Source: Pseudophaeobacter leonis
Lineage (GTDB): Bacteria > Pseudomonadota > Alphaproteobacteria > Rhodobacterales > Rhodobacteraceae
Direction: 5' to 3'
Length of the DNA: 64,000 nt
NCBI RefSeq assembly: GCF_002087335.1
Contig: NZ_MWVJ01000006.1
Span: forward strand, 1 to 64,000
Positions 19,667-30,961 of this stretch are shown piece by piece (position 1 is the stretch's first letter; each line of letters starts with the position of its first letter). The notes below the pieces were generated by a model that saw only the letters and a program-made list of their open reading frames with translations, was not told where the DNA came from and searched no databases. The position numbers were made by a program, and so were the translations under genes.

Positions 19667-19676
19667 TTCCTCCCCA

Positions 19677-19829
19677 TTATCCTTGTTCTTTCATGAGCTT
19701 ATAGATGGCATTGGCGAACTTCCCCGTTAGGTCCGTCACCTTTTTGCTGCCATTTGGGCGCGCGATCAGCGTTTCCCTTGCAGAATTTGCCAACGCTTCG
19801 CGACCTGCTGCTTCTGTGTAGGGGTGCAC
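19677..19829 (-). pseudogene. C-terminal remnant of a tyrosine integrase
   Basis: Starting 11 bp after the tRNA-Arg CCA, the minus strand encodes about 50 residues ending at a stop at 19677-19679. They include VHPYTEAAGREALANSARE and, further on, LIARPNGSKKVTDLTGKFAN. The YTEAAGREALANSA pattern matches the segment after the catalytic tyrosine in phage-type tyrosine recombinases of this group. Upstream the frame is closed, and no RHR catalytic part is found. Position and orientation at a tRNA 3' end are classic for an island integrase. I read it as the scar of an old integration. Confidence 0.55.
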
Positions 19830-19934
19830 CGCCCTTTGCCTGCTTCAACATGCCTGCGTCAACACAGCGATGACCTGTGCGTCGCTAAACTCTTCGCGCT
19901 TTATTCAATATCTTCTCAGCTCCCTTACCGGCTA

Positions 19935-20651
19935 TCAGGTTTTGAAAAAAGCAGACAACCGGGTCGTAAAGAAATGAGTCAACCAGACCTCACCAAAGGC
20001 ACCGTCCATATGTGTGTTGTCTGCAGAATTGCTTTTCTCGTCACTCCCCCCCAAAACCGAAGATAATTTCGTAACTCCCCACGAGTACTCCGGCGCGGTA
20101 TTGCGTCCATTTACAATCGTTACCAGTGGCTGCGCTACCATTTCGGCGTTGTATTTGCTGTAGTGCAACTGATTTAAGATTTGTATTCCATCCAGGTACT
20201 CTTTGGACACATTGCGGTCTCGTATTTTCTTGGCCGCGAGCAGAGGACTGTGAGCGATGAAAATAGGGACTTCGGAAACCTGCCTCAAACAAGACAGAAC
20301 ATGTTGTGCTGGCGTATCGCAGGTCAAATCATCGATCACTGTTTCAACACAACTTCTGGAGTAGAAAGTATCACCAGGCCAGTAGTTTCTACTTCTTGCG
20401 CCATAGATCAGAAAACTATCATAGCTCCCTATATCCATACGTTCTTTGCCATGAGTCAGACTAAATGAGTTTCGTGCTTTACTTTGTTTTGACGTTAGAT
20501 GATGGCCATCGACGCAGACGGATTGCAGGCCCTGGTTTCCTGCCTGAGCAAAGAAACTCACATCAATGCCCGGCCAGTCCCCGCTAATTTTGTCCCAGCC
20601 CTGCTTTACCGATGCGACATGACTGTTTCCAAGAATGCAGATCCTATGCAT
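19935..20651 (-). CDS. SGNH-like protein paired with a GSCFA protein
   Basis: A 238-residue protein starting MHRICILGNSHVASVKQGW. The GNSH block at residues 8-11 resembles block I of SGNH/GDSL-type hydrolases, but I cannot place all catalytic residues. There is no signal peptide or membrane segment. Its ATG overlaps the end of the upstream GSCFA gene by 8 bp (ATGCATAG), so the two are translated together. The base composition is AT-richer than its neighbours, which suggests acquisition by transfer next to tRNA-Arg. Similar pairs occur near polysaccharide genes in roseobacters, so a role in modifying surface sugars is possible. Confidence 0.6.
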   Translation of the reverse strand: MHRICILGNSHVASVKQGWDKISGDWPGIDVSFFAQAGNQGLQSVCVDGHHLTSKQSKARNSFSLTHGKERMDIGSYDSFLIYGARSRNYWPGDTFYSRSCVETVIDDLTCDTPAQHVLSCLRQVSEVPIFIAHSPLLAAKKIRDRNVSKEYLDGIQILNQLHYSKYNAEMVAQPLVTIVNGRNTAPEYSWGVTKLSSVLGGSDEKSNSADNTHMDGAFGEVWLTHFFTTRLSAFFKT

Positions 20652-21693
20652 TTTGAAACGCCCCCAAGATCTCTTCCTCGCAGACAATTTCCAGATTATC
20701 GCCATCAGGGGCCTTCTTTTCGGCAGAAGGACTGAGTGGGCCGAATTTATCTTCCTGACACCGGAAGAAATTATCCATCACGAAATTCACCCCAACCGGG
20801 TTTACCTGGCGTTGATTAGGCTCAAAGAAGGCCCCTTTAAAAATTGGGCTGCTGATAATTTCATAAGACGGGAAATAATCAACATTGGGTCGGTTAGCGC
20901 TGACCTGATCTGCGACAGCGCGCAGAACTGACTTGGAGGCCATAGTTGCAACCGCTACATGCCGGTCTGTCATCGTGGCGGCCAAGGGCACCGGAGAAAC
21001 AGTAAGTATGAATTTTATTTTTTGGTTTGCGCCGCGAATAAGGTCAATTGCCCGAATTAGGTTATTCAGGACCTTCTGAAATTGCTGATTTTGAAAAATA
21101 TGCTGGCTTTCATCAAAAACGCCCCCAACGGTTCCCGGGCACATTGGATATTCATAAGAGAGGTCTTTGTTTATCCAGCTTTCAGTCAGACCAAGGGTAA
21201 AGACAAAGAAATCAGCCTCCTTTATGCCCTCTGCAAACGAACGGATGGTTTGTGATCGCGACTGATAAAGCTCTTCAGGTGTTTCAAATCCGTCGGGTTC
21301 AATCCTAGGACGGAACGGATCAAGATACCGGTCCCCATGCGTCCAGACCTCGCCAGGTGCTTCGACCCCAGCCAACGCCCACTCTGTCCACTGCCGCAAC
21401 AGCGACGTTGTGTAGATATTGGCGGTTCGGGTGGAGAATATACCATAGTTGAACCGCGTGGCATTTGCTGCGCTCATACCCCTTGGCGCTTGTTCCGGAC
21501 GCAACCAGTTAAACCCCCGCGCGTCTAATGCCCGCCCTATGTGTTGCGCAAAACATGAGCCATACGTCAGGATCTTGTGCTTCTTCTGAATCCGAAACTT
21601 TGGGTTCCAAATCTCATCAACATCAAACATGCTGCGGTTGGCAACAGCCGTCTTCCAAAAGGCTGATTGTGGCAAGTCTTCATATGGATTCAT
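20644..21693 (-). CDS. GSCFA-domain protein
   Basis: A 349-residue protein with the diagnostic GSCFA motif at residues 45-49 (KILTYGSCFAQHIGRAL) and the conserved FTLGLTESWINKD segment of the family. The start at 21693 follows GAGGAGAGC; the frame is open further upstream but without similarity. The family has an SGNH-like fold and unproven biochemistry, probably an esterase or acyltransferase acting on glycans. It is the first gene of a two-gene unit in the AT-richer islet between tRNA-Arg and the sulfonate operon. Confidence 0.8.
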   Translation of the reverse strand: MNPYEDLPQSAFWKTAVANRSMFDVDEIWNPKFRIQKKHKILTYGSCFAQHIGRALDARGFNWLRPEQAPRGMSAANATRFNYGIFSTRTANIYTTSLLRQWTEWALAGVEAPGEVWTHGDRYLDPFRPRIEPDGFETPEELYQSRSQTIRSFAEGIKEADFFVFTLGLTESWINKDLSYEYPMCPGTVGGVFDESQHIFQNQQFQKVLNNLIRAIDLIRGANQKIKFILTVSPVPLAATMTDRHVAVATMASKSVLRAVADQVSANRPNVDYFPSYEIISSPIFKGAFFEPNQRQVNPVGVNFVMDNFFRCQEDKFGPLSPSAEKKAPDGDNLEIVCEEEILGAFQNA

Positions 21694-21988
21694 TGCAAGC
21701 TCTCCTCTGTTGGGATCTCGGGGGGGATCAATGTCGCACTCCCCCGTCACCCAGACCGTTCAGATGTAGAATTCATCCCTGTTTCTTTCTGGTTGTGATG
21801 TCGCGGTCAAGACACGCAAAGAAGAGTATTTACGGAGCTCATAAGCCTAAGGATGTCTGCGGACGCCTGTTTGAAAATGTCGCTAGGCAAATGCCACGAA
21901 TGCAAATTCTGCGATTTACAACATGGTCGCCCTTGGCGCAGCTCATCTGCCAGAACGGCTCCTTCGGGCTGGAACCGGTCACCAGCCC
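21694..21988. other. Intergenic region at the islet boundary
   Basis: I see no gene here. It separates the GSCFA gene start from the end of the sulfonate operon. I found no second copy of the tRNA 3' end that would mark the other edge of an island. Confidence 0.5.
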
Positions 21989-23113
21989 TCAGGAAGCATC
22001 GCTAGCCTTTGATACTTCGGGGCTGTCCAGGGTCGCCAGCCCCATTTGTGCCATGGCGTTGCTCATCTCTGTGCTCAGAACCTGCCACAGGCTCTCCAGC
22101 CCTTTTTCACCAGCCGCGGCTATGGCAAATTGCAGGATGCGGCCGAAGAAAACAAAATCCGCACCATTCAGGAGCGCTTTCAACGCGTCCTCCCCCGAGC
22201 GCAGCCCGCTGTCGTACAGCAGCGGATAGTCAGGCCCAACGGCTGCGCGGATCTGAGGCAACACGCAAAAAGGCGCCGGGGCGCTCTCGAATTGGCGCGC
22301 GCCATGGCTCGACACCTGAATGGCATCCACCCCGGCCTGTTTCAGCGCGACAGCATCCTCGGCGTCCAGCACACCCTTGACCACAAGACGCCCCGGCCAG
22401 ATCTGTCGCAGCTGCGCCAGCGTGTCCCAGGTGGCTTTTGCCCGGCTCTCGCTGCGATCAAACGCGTAGCCCTCTTTGTCAAAATTGGCCATCTGGGGCT
22501 TGCCATGCCACAGCGCCGCCAGCGACCAGCGCGGGTGCAGGGCAAAATCAATGAACTGCCGGGGACCGATCCTGAAGGGCATCTTGAAGCCGTGCCGCAG
22601 CTCGCGCGGGCGGCGCCCGACCTCGGGCACATCCACGGTCAGAACCAGTGTCTCATAGCCTGCGGCGCGGGCCCGTTCGACCAGCTTAAACGTCCCGCTG
22701 CCATCGCCGCTGAAATACAGCTGAAACCAGGCATGGCCCTCGGCTGTGTCGATAAGTTGCTCCATCGGTGACGAGGCCACGGTGGACACCCCAAGCGGCA
22801 CCCTGTAGCGGGCAGCCAGCCGGGCCAGCATCAGATCTGCGCCGGGGGCCGACAGATTGCACATGCCCATGGGGGCAATGCCAAAGGGGCGGTCCGCCAT
22901 CTGGCCAAACAGGGGTTTTGCCAGCGAGCGCGTGCTCACATCCCGCAGAATTCTGGGCCGCAACTCCATCGCATCAAGCGCGGCACGATTGCGCGCGACA
23001 CCGGTCTCCTCCCCCGCCGCCCCGTCGATATAGTCAAAGACCATCCACGGCAGCTGCCGCCGCGCCAGGCGACGGGCATCTGCGGCACTGTGGATGGTCT
23101 TTGCGTAGTTCAC
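21989..23113 (-). CDS. FMN-dependent alpha-hydroxy-acid dehydrogenase, probable sulfolactate oxidation
   Basis: An intact 374-residue member of the lactate dehydrogenase (LldD)/glycolate oxidase family. The FMN/active-site features are present: PFGIAPMG (77-84), Q131 and Y133, K246, and the catalytic SSHGARQ (H270, R273), where most relatives have SNHGGRQ. Its ATG overlaps the comE stop by 4 bp (ATGA), which ties it to the sulfopyruvate decarboxylase. I infer that it oxidises sulfolactate, made by HpsN, to sulfopyruvate, the ComDE substrate. Lactate or another hydroxy acid cannot be excluded from sequence. It is the last gene of the operon. Confidence 0.85.
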   Translation of the reverse strand: MNYAKTIHSAADARRLARRQLPWMVFDYIDGAAGEETGVARNRAALDAMELRPRILRDVSTRSLAKPLFGQMADRPFGIAPMGMCNLSAPGADLMLARLAARYRVPLGVSTVASSPMEQLIDTAEGHAWFQLYFSGDGSGTFKLVERARAAGYETLVLTVDVPEVGRRPRELRHGFKMPFRIGPRQFIDFALHPRWSLAALWHGKPQMANFDKEGYAFDRSESRAKATWDTLAQLRQIWPGRLVVKGVLDAEDAVALKQAGVDAIQVSSHGARQFESAPAPFCVLPQIRAAVGPDYPLLYDSGLRSGEDALKALLNGADFVFFGRILQFAIAAAGEKGLESLWQVLSTEMSNAMAQMGLATLDSPEVSKASDAS

Positions 23114-23664
23114 GCCTGCACGGCCTTCATAAAGCGATCCCGGATCACCACCGGATCCATGGTGATCACCGGCATCTTTGCATTGCCGCTGTCACATTTG
23201 ACCACGAGGATATGCATCTTGCCGCTGTCCAGCGCCTTTTGCAGCACCGGGCCCGTGTCGACATCCCTGCACTCAATCACATTCTCACAGCCGCAGGCCT
23301 CGGCGACCGCTGCAAGCGAGGTTTTGCGGCCCGCATAGGTGGGCTGATCCCCGGTTGAGCCGTAAGAGCCATTGTCAATGATCATCAGAATGTAGTTGTC
23401 GGTGACATTGTTGGCGATGGTTGGCAATGTGCCCATATTGGTCAGGATCGAGCCATCACCATCAATCACAATCACCGGTTTGGGCTGCACCAGCGCCAGA
23501 CCAAATCCGATGCTTGAGGCAAGCCCCATGGTGCCAAGCATGTAAAAGTTGCTGGGTTGGTCGTCGATGGCATGCAGCTCCTGGCTGGGAATACCGATAT
23601 TGCAGACCACCAGCTGATCCCGCAGGATCGGCGCTATCTCTTTCAGAATTTCAGAACGGATCAT
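23110..23664 (-). CDS. comE: Sulfopyruvate decarboxylase beta subunit
   Basis: A 184-residue thiamine-pyrophosphate-binding half enzyme starting MIRSEILKEIAPIL. It carries the TPP/Mg motif IDGDGSILTNMG and then MIIDNGSYGSTGD, as in ComE of coenzyme M synthesis and the sulfolactate pathway. With ComD it decarboxylates sulfopyruvate to sulfoacetaldehyde. It overlaps comD by 4 bp and the FMN dehydrogenase by 4 bp, so all three are coupled. Phosphonopyruvate decarboxylase is a related alternative, but the HpsN context favours sulfopyruvate. Confidence 0.85.
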   Translation of the reverse strand: MIRSEILKEIAPILRDQLVVCNIGIPSQELHAIDDQPSNFYMLGTMGLASSIGFGLALVQPKPVIVIDGDGSILTNMGTLPTIANNVTDNYILMIIDNGSYGSTGDQPTYAGRKTSLAAVAEACGCENVIECRDVDTGPVLQKALDSGKMHILVVKCDSGNAKMPVITMDPVVIRDRFMKAVQA

Positions 23665-24167
23665 TGGTCGCCATAGCCTCCCCAAAAATTGGCATCCGTC
23701 AGGATGGCCACCGGTTTGTTGCACATAAAGGTATATTTCAGGATCATATCCAGCTCTTCCACATCCGACTGTTTGTGGAAGTGATAGGTCGGGATATTCA
23801 TCTGCGCCAGCAAGGCCTTGGTGTGGATCGCCATCTCAACCTGACAGGCGACAGGTTCACGCAGCTCACCCCGATAAGAGATCAGCATGGGCAGCGGCAT
23901 CCGGTAGTATTGCGTCAGTGTGGCCAGCGTGTTGATCGTCACCCCGATTGCGGTGTTTTGCATGATGATGGCGGGGCGCTTGCCGCCCATCCAGGCCCCG
24001 GCACAGAGCCCCATGCCCTCGTCTTCCTTGTTCGAGGGGATATGGAATATTTCGTCGCGGATATCGACCTCCTCAATCACGCCAGCCAACTGCTTGCAGG
24101 GGACGGTGGTGACAAAGGAGATATCGTTGGCAACAAGATCATCTACGATCCTCTTGTCGATGCTCAT
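23661..24167 (-). CDS. comD: Sulfopyruvate decarboxylase alpha subunit
   Basis: A 168-residue TPP-enzyme PYR-domain half, starting MSIDKRIVDDLVANDISFV, with PSNKEDEGMGLCAGAWMGGK providing the conserved glutamate that activates the cofactor. It pairs with ComE. Two ATGs compete (24176 and 24167); AAAGG lies 1 bp before the first and 10 bp before the second, so I prefer 24167. It follows uspA after an 88-bp gap. Confidence 0.85.
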   Translation of the reverse strand: MSIDKRIVDDLVANDISFVTTVPCKQLAGVIEEVDIRDEIFHIPSNKEDEGMGLCAGAWMGGKRPAIIMQNTAIGVTINTLATLTQYYRMPLPMLISYRGELREPVACQVEMAIHTKALLAQMNIPTYHFHKQSDVEELDMILKYTFMCNKPVAILTDANFWGGYGDQ

Positions 24168-24255
24168 TTCAGACATGCCTTTCAATTGATGTGCAAAACT
24201 GCACGGGATTACAAAACCGGGATACAGAATAGTGTAACAGTACAGGTAAACGGGA

Positions 24256-24666
24256 TCACGCGCTGCGGTGCACATGCACAGCGCAGGCTGCATGGCGCAC
24301 AACACGCGAGGCGGTTGAGCCGAGGAAATAGTCGCTCAGCCCCGGCCGGTGCGAGCCAATAACAATACAGTCCGTCGCATTTGCCGCCGCAAAATCAATG
24401 ATGCTGCGCGCCGTGTGCCCCTTTATCAGCCGTGAGTGGACATCCGGCAAAGCTTCCAGCCTGGCAGCAAGCATCTTTCCAGCCCGCTCAAACCCTTCCT
24501 GCACAGCCTCCTTGTCGAGAAAGGCGCTGACAGAGCCCTGAGGCGCCTCATAGACATGCAGTGCTGTGATCTCTCCGCCGGGCGCACAGAGAGCGCGCGC
24601 CACCTTGAGGGTATGTTCCGAGATGCCATGATCGAGCGCCATGGGAACGAGGATTTTTTGATACAT
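24256..24666 (-). CDS. Universal stress protein (UspA family) in the sulfonate operon
   Basis: A 136-residue single UspA domain starting MYQKILVPMALDHGISEHTL. The ATP-binding pattern G-x2-G-x9-G-(S/T) appears as GSHRPGLSDYFLGSTAS. It is inserted between the MDR dehydrogenase and comD, with a 107-bp gap before it and an 88-bp gap after. A close paralogue lies at 33520-33927. TRAP-associated UspA proteins that bind ATP and affect uptake are known, so a transport-linked role is a reasonable inference. Confidence 0.85.
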   Translation of the reverse strand: MYQKILVPMALDHGISEHTLKVARALCAPGGEITALHVYEAPQGSVSAFLDKEAVQEGFERAGKMLAARLEALPDVHSRLIKGHTARSIIDFAAANATDCIVIGSHRPGLSDYFLGSTASRVVRHAACAVHVHRSA

Positions 24667-24773
24667 GGGCTGTCTCCAGTGCGGCTGTTTGAGGGCGCAT
24701 TTTTCGAGGGCAGGTCTATACGAGGGCGATTTCAAAGGTCTGTCAGGGTCAGGGCGAAAAACAACAGCCCGCT

Positions 24774-25753
24774 CTATCCGGGCCAGGGGGTCAGAATGAT
24801 CTTGGGCGCCGCCACACGGCCCGCCCGCAGGTCCTGAAAGGCCTGCGCCCCCTGCGACAGAGGCCGTGTCTCAAACCAGTCGAGAGGGCCTAGCTGCCCC
24901 GCAAAAATCGCTTCTGCGGTGTCGCGAAAATCCTGTGCTGTATAGGTATAGGTGCCGATAAAGGTGATTTCCTGCAGCGTCATGCGCCGGATATCCAGAC
25001 CGCCCATGTCTTCGCCCAGCCCCACATGCGCAATCACCCCGCCCGGCTGCGCACAGCGCGAGGCAATGGCCCGGGTGGCGGCATAGCCCACCGCATCAAT
25101 CACAATGGAATAGGCGCCAAAAGCGGCCGACACGACCTCCTGGTGGCAGTGATCCTGCAAATGTGCCCGCCGGATGTCATTTGGCTCGACAATGGTGACA
25201 GTCTCTACCGCCATCGCCTTAAGCGCCAGCGCCGCCGCAAGGCCGATTGCGCCGCCGCCAATGACCAAAGCCTCCCGCGGCATCATCGGATGCAGTGCCT
25301 CCAGCGCCAATCTCACCGCATGCCAGCTCACCGCCAGCGGCTCTGCCAGTGCTGCCTTGGTCAGCGGGATGTCTGCCGGAACCTCCACAAGATTGCTGTC
25401 CGGCATGGTGATATACTGCGCAAAGGCCCCGGCACGCGGCGGCATGGATATGATCTGGCGCGCGCCACAAAGATTTTCGCGCCGGGCCCGACAGGCCATG
25501 CATTTTCCACATGTCACCAAGGGGTTGACCGTGACACGCCTGCCATCCTTTGGCCCGCCGACAATGGTGCCTGCGGCCTCGTGCCCCAGGATCAGGGGCG
25601 CCGGTCGGCGCGCGTCATGGCCAAGATAGGCATGCATGTCAGAGCCACAGATCCCAACCGCGTCGACACGGATCAGCTGCGCGCCCGCGACCGTAGCCAC
25701 ATCGGCCACATCGCGATACTCCAGCTGTTCAACACCCTCATACACAAGCGCTT

Positions 25754-25757
<4 letters not shown>
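24774..25757 (-). CDS. Zinc alcohol dehydrogenase (MDR), HpsO/HpsP-type
   Basis: A 327-residue medium-chain dehydrogenase starting MKALVYEGVEQLEYRDVADV. Catalytic zinc ligands are seen in GICGSDMHAYLGHD and LGHEAAGTIV, structural-zinc cysteines in TCGKCMACRARRENLC, and the Rossmann GGGAIGL later. Its ATG overlaps the SDR gene by 4 bp. Cupriavidus pinatubonensis DHPS catabolism uses two 2-dehydrogenases (HpsO, HpsP) to interconvert DHPS enantiomers so that HpsN can act. This protein and the adjacent SDR fit that pair, but I cannot say which is which. Confidence 0.8.
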
Positions 25758-27815
<2,058 letters not shown>

Positions 27816-27827
27816 TTCTGCGTGTTC

Positions 27828-29171
27828 CTATTGGTATATTTCGGGAAGCAAGGTGGTCGAGACTGCGGGAACATAAGCAATCAGCAGCACAACAATCAGC
27901 ATCGTCAAAACAAAGGGCACAGCCCGCGCGGCAATCTTGAGAATAGATTCTCCGGTAATTCCGGACACCACAAACAGGTTGAGCCCAAGCGGCGGTGTAA
28001 TGAACCCCACGCCCAGTGCCGTGATCATCATGATACAGAACTGAATCTCATTCATGCCAATGTTATCCGCAAGCGGCTTTAGGATCGGGGCCAGGATGAC
28101 GATATTTGGCGTTGTTTCCATCACACAGCCCGCCGCGATCAGAATGCCGATCATCAATAGGATGAGCACATAGGGGTCGTCCGTCAGAGCGGTAATTGAG
28201 GTCACAAAACCCTGCGGCACCCCCATGATTGCCAGCGCTTCGGCCAGAGGCGCGGAAAAGGCGATGATCGGCAGGATGACGCCATTCACCTTGGCAGAGC
28301 TGACCAGCATCGCCGGAAAATCCGCCAGCGACAGCGTGCGCAGCAAAAAGCCCAGGAGGATGGTCACAACAACCGCCGTCGCGCCGGCCTCGGTTGGGGT
28401 CAGCCGCCCGGAGAAGATGCCGTAAAAGATGATGCCCGGCACGATAAAGGCATACCAGCCTGATTTCAGCGCCCGCCCCAGATTGGCGGACCACTCAGTC
28501 AGGCTCATCATGCCGCCGCCTTCATAGTTATAAAGTCGGTTCACGATAAGGTTGGTGACAAGGATCGAGATCAGAATTGCCAGACCGGGGATCAGGGCTG
28601 CCAAAAACAAGGTTGAGGCGGAAATTCCCAGCACCAGCCCGATGATGATATAGGCAATAGAAGGCGGGATCAGGATGCCGGTGCAGGCGCCGGCCGCGAC
28701 CAGCGCGCAGGCATAGGGGCGCGGATAGCCGCTCTCGACCAGCCGGGCGATGGTCATGCGGCCAACCGCCGCCGCCCCCGCCGCGTCCGAGCCCGAAATG
28801 GCGGCGAACATACCGCAGACAAGCACCGTGGCAGAGCCAAAGCCGCCCTTGGCAAAACAGGTCAGCGCCTCGGCCACATCGAGGAACTTGCGCGAAAGCC
28901 CGGTGCGCACCAGCACGTCACCCGTCAGAATGAACAGCGGCACAGCCGTCAGCGCAAAGGCAGCAATGCCAGAAAACAGGCTCTCGCCAACCAGGCTGAG
29001 CGGCAGATCTCCGGACATGACAAGCATGGTGATTGCCGCCGCGCCAATCGCGGCCCAGACCGGCACCGCCAGCGCAATGAGCGCCACAAACAGAATGACC
29101 GGCAGATAGAAATCCCATCCCAGCTCAACGGTTTGGTTTAAAGTGGTCCACAGCATTTCAAACCCCCTCAA
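27828..29171 (-). CDS. TRAP transporter large membrane subunit (DctM type)
   Basis: An intact 447-residue protein with about 12 membrane segments of the DctM family (IPPSIAYIIIGLVLGISA and GVGFITPPLGLNLFVVSG are typical). It forms the sodium-driven channel part of a tripartite ATP-independent periplasmic transporter with the adjacent DctQ and DctP proteins. It overlaps the DctQ gene by 4 bp, and hpsN starts 12 bp after it. It would be part of HpsKLM, the DHPS importer. Confidence 0.9.
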   Translation of the reverse strand: MRGFEMLWTTLNQTVELGWDFYLPVILFVALIALAVPVWAAIGAAAITMLVMSGDLPLSLVGESLFSGIAAFALTAVPLFILTGDVLVRTGLSRKFLDVAEALTCFAKGGFGSATVLVCGMFAAISGSDAAGAAAVGRMTIARLVESGYPRPYACALVAAGACTGILIPPSIAYIIIGLVLGISASTLFLAALIPGLAILISILVTNLIVNRLYNYEGGGMMSLTEWSANLGRALKSGWYAFIVPGIIFYGIFSGRLTPTEAGATAVVVTILLGFLLRTLSLADFPAMLVSSAKVNGVILPIIAFSAPLAEALAIMGVPQGFVTSITALTDDPYVLILLMIGILIAAGCVMETTPNIVILAPILKPLADNIGMNEIQFCIMMITALGVGFITPPLGLNLFVVSGITGESILKIAARAVPFVLTMLIVVLLIAYVPAVSTTLLPEIYQ

Positions 29172-29692
29172 TCAAACAATTTGTCGACCTCAAAGACGGG
29201 CGTGCCGTCCCGAAGGGATTTGAGGTCGCGTTGAAACGACTGGATCAGGCGCCAGATCATCAGGGAAAATCCCAGTGGCACGGCCATCAGGAACCAGACC
29301 TTGGAGATGCGCAGCCCATCGGTGACAGAGCCAAATTTTGCCGAGACCAGAACCGTCTCAAAGGACCAAAAGAGCGCAACAAGGGCGACCGCAAACATCA
29401 GCAGATCGCCAAAGATATAGAGCGCCGCCTTGGGCCGGGGGCCGATATAATGCATCAGCACATCAATGCGGATATGGGCGCGTTCCTTGACGGCCGCCGC
29501 AGCACCGATCCAGGCCAGATAGATAAACGCGTAGCGCACGATCTCTTCGCCCCAGATCGACGAATAAGAGAACAGCTCGCGCCGCAGCACTTCCACAGCC
29601 ATGGTGATCACCAGCAGCACATAGAAGGTCAGCAGCAGCCATCGCTCTGCGTTCTGGTCTATTTGTTTCAACACCCCCATCTCTCGCCCCAC
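29168..29692 (-). CDS. TRAP transporter small membrane subunit (DctQ type)
   Basis: A 174-residue protein with four predicted membrane segments (LLLTFYVLLVITMAVEVLRR; YAFIYLAWIGAAAAV; YIFGDLLMFAVALVALFW; VWFLMAVPLGFSLMIW). The RxHIRIDVL motif after the second segment is typical of DctQ. It partners the DctM subunit, with a 4-bp overlap. Confidence 0.88.
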   Translation of the reverse strand: MGREMGVLKQIDQNAERWLLLTFYVLLVITMAVEVLRRELFSYSSIWGEEIVRYAFIYLAWIGAAAAVKERAHIRIDVLMHYIGPRPKAALYIFGDLLMFAVALVALFWSFETVLVSAKFGSVTDGLRISKVWFLMAVPLGFSLMIWRLIQSFQRDLKSLRDGTPVFEVDKLFD

Positions 29693-29782
29693 CTTCTGGC
29701 CATAGCTATTGGTTCAGCTATTCGGCTGTTCAAATCGACTGCCTTCAAAGGACAGGCACCAATGCGGCGCCTGCCCTATGGT

Positions 29783-30931
29783 TCAGGCGTCGTGGACGTA
29801 GTATTTGCCTTGGGTGCCTGCGGCCTCTTCCAGCTTGGCAAAGGCCTGCATAGAGCCGGCCAGCTCGGTCTTGAAGGTCTCCCATTCCGGGCGCTGAAAG
29901 CCGCCTGCGGCCTGCCATTCCGCAAGCTGATCCGCGCTAAGGGAATGAAACTGCACCCCCGCCTTGGCCAGTTCCGCCATGGCATAGGCACGGGCCGAGG
30001 GCACCTTGGACAGGTTCTGGTGCGCCGTCATCTCGGCCCCCCACATGATGCCATCCTGCACATCCGCTGGCATCGTGTTGAACCACTCAAGATTGCAGGA
30101 ATAAACCTGCGCGTCCGGCACCGCCTGGGTAAAGGTCACATGGCTCAGGATGTCTTTAAAGCCAAAGACATAGAGCGCCCCAACGGAAGGATCCAATGCA
30201 TCGGCCACCCCCTGTTTGATCGCCGAGGGCGTCTCACCCCAGGGGACGGGGGTCGGGTTGGCCCCAACCATGCGGTAGTATTGCTGCAACATTTTCGAGC
30301 CGGGAACCCGGACCTTTACCCCAGACAGATCACCGGGGCTGAGCACGGCGCCAGCGCCGCCTTTGCGCACCGCAACAACACGGGGGTCAATATTGACATA
30401 AAACAGCGCCTTAAAACCTGCCGCCTCCACCTTTGGATGCACCTCAGCCTTCCAATGATCCGAATTCACCAGATTGGTGAACCGCTGATTAGAGCCACAG
30501 AGATAGGGCATGTTGATCAGATCTACCGTTGAGGCAAAGGGGGCGAAATTGGACAGCGAGTGCTGCGCCGCCTGAATGGTGCCGCCCTGCACCTTTTGCA
30601 CCAGCGCCCCACCGGCCCCAAGCTGGCCACCGGGCGCAAGCTTTACATAGACCTTGCCATTGGTGGCGTTCTGAATGTTTTCTTTCAGGTCCAGCTGCAT
30701 GATCGGATAGCTGCGCGACGCCCCCATCACATAGGCCGTGGCAATCGTCATCACATGATCTGCGGCTTTTTCCCGGGCGCGCTCTTCATTTGCCGTTTGC
30801 GCCACGGCCTCGCCAGACCACAGCATACCCCCGGCCCCCGCGACCATCGCCGCCGTAAAGGCACCGGCGGTGCTGAGCTTAAGGAAATTACGGCGCTCAG
30901 CCGAGGCGAGCTCATTGCGTGTATTTGTCAT
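29783..30931 (-). CDS. TRAP transporter substrate-binding protein (DctP type)
   Basis: A 382-residue periplasmic binding protein. The N-terminus SAERRNFLKLSTAGAFTAA is a twin-arginine signal with cleavage near AVAQ, about residue 44. Family features follow: LAPGGQLGAGGALVQKVQGG, GVKVRVPGSKMLQQYY with the conserved arginine that binds a carboxylate or sulfonate, and PTPVPWGETPSAIKQGVADA. It should capture DHPS or a related sulfonate. It lies 90 bp before the DctQ gene. Confidence 0.88.
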   Translation of the reverse strand: MTNTRNELASAERRNFLKLSTAGAFTAAMVAGAGGMLWSGEAVAQTANEERAREKAADHVMTIATAYVMGASRSYPIMQLDLKENIQNATNGKVYVKLAPGGQLGAGGALVQKVQGGTIQAAQHSLSNFAPFASTVDLINMPYLCGSNQRFTNLVNSDHWKAEVHPKVEAAGFKALFYVNIDPRVVAVRKGGAGAVLSPGDLSGVKVRVPGSKMLQQYYRMVGANPTPVPWGETPSAIKQGVADALDPSVGALYVFGFKDILSHVTFTQAVPDAQVYSCNLEWFNTMPADVQDGIMWGAEMTAHQNLSKVPSARAYAMAELAKAGVQFHSLSADQLAEWQAAGGFQRPEWETFKTELAGSMQAFAKLEEAAGTQGKYYVHDA

Positions 30932-30961
30932 GGTTGTCCTCCCAGTGGAGCTATTCGCTGC

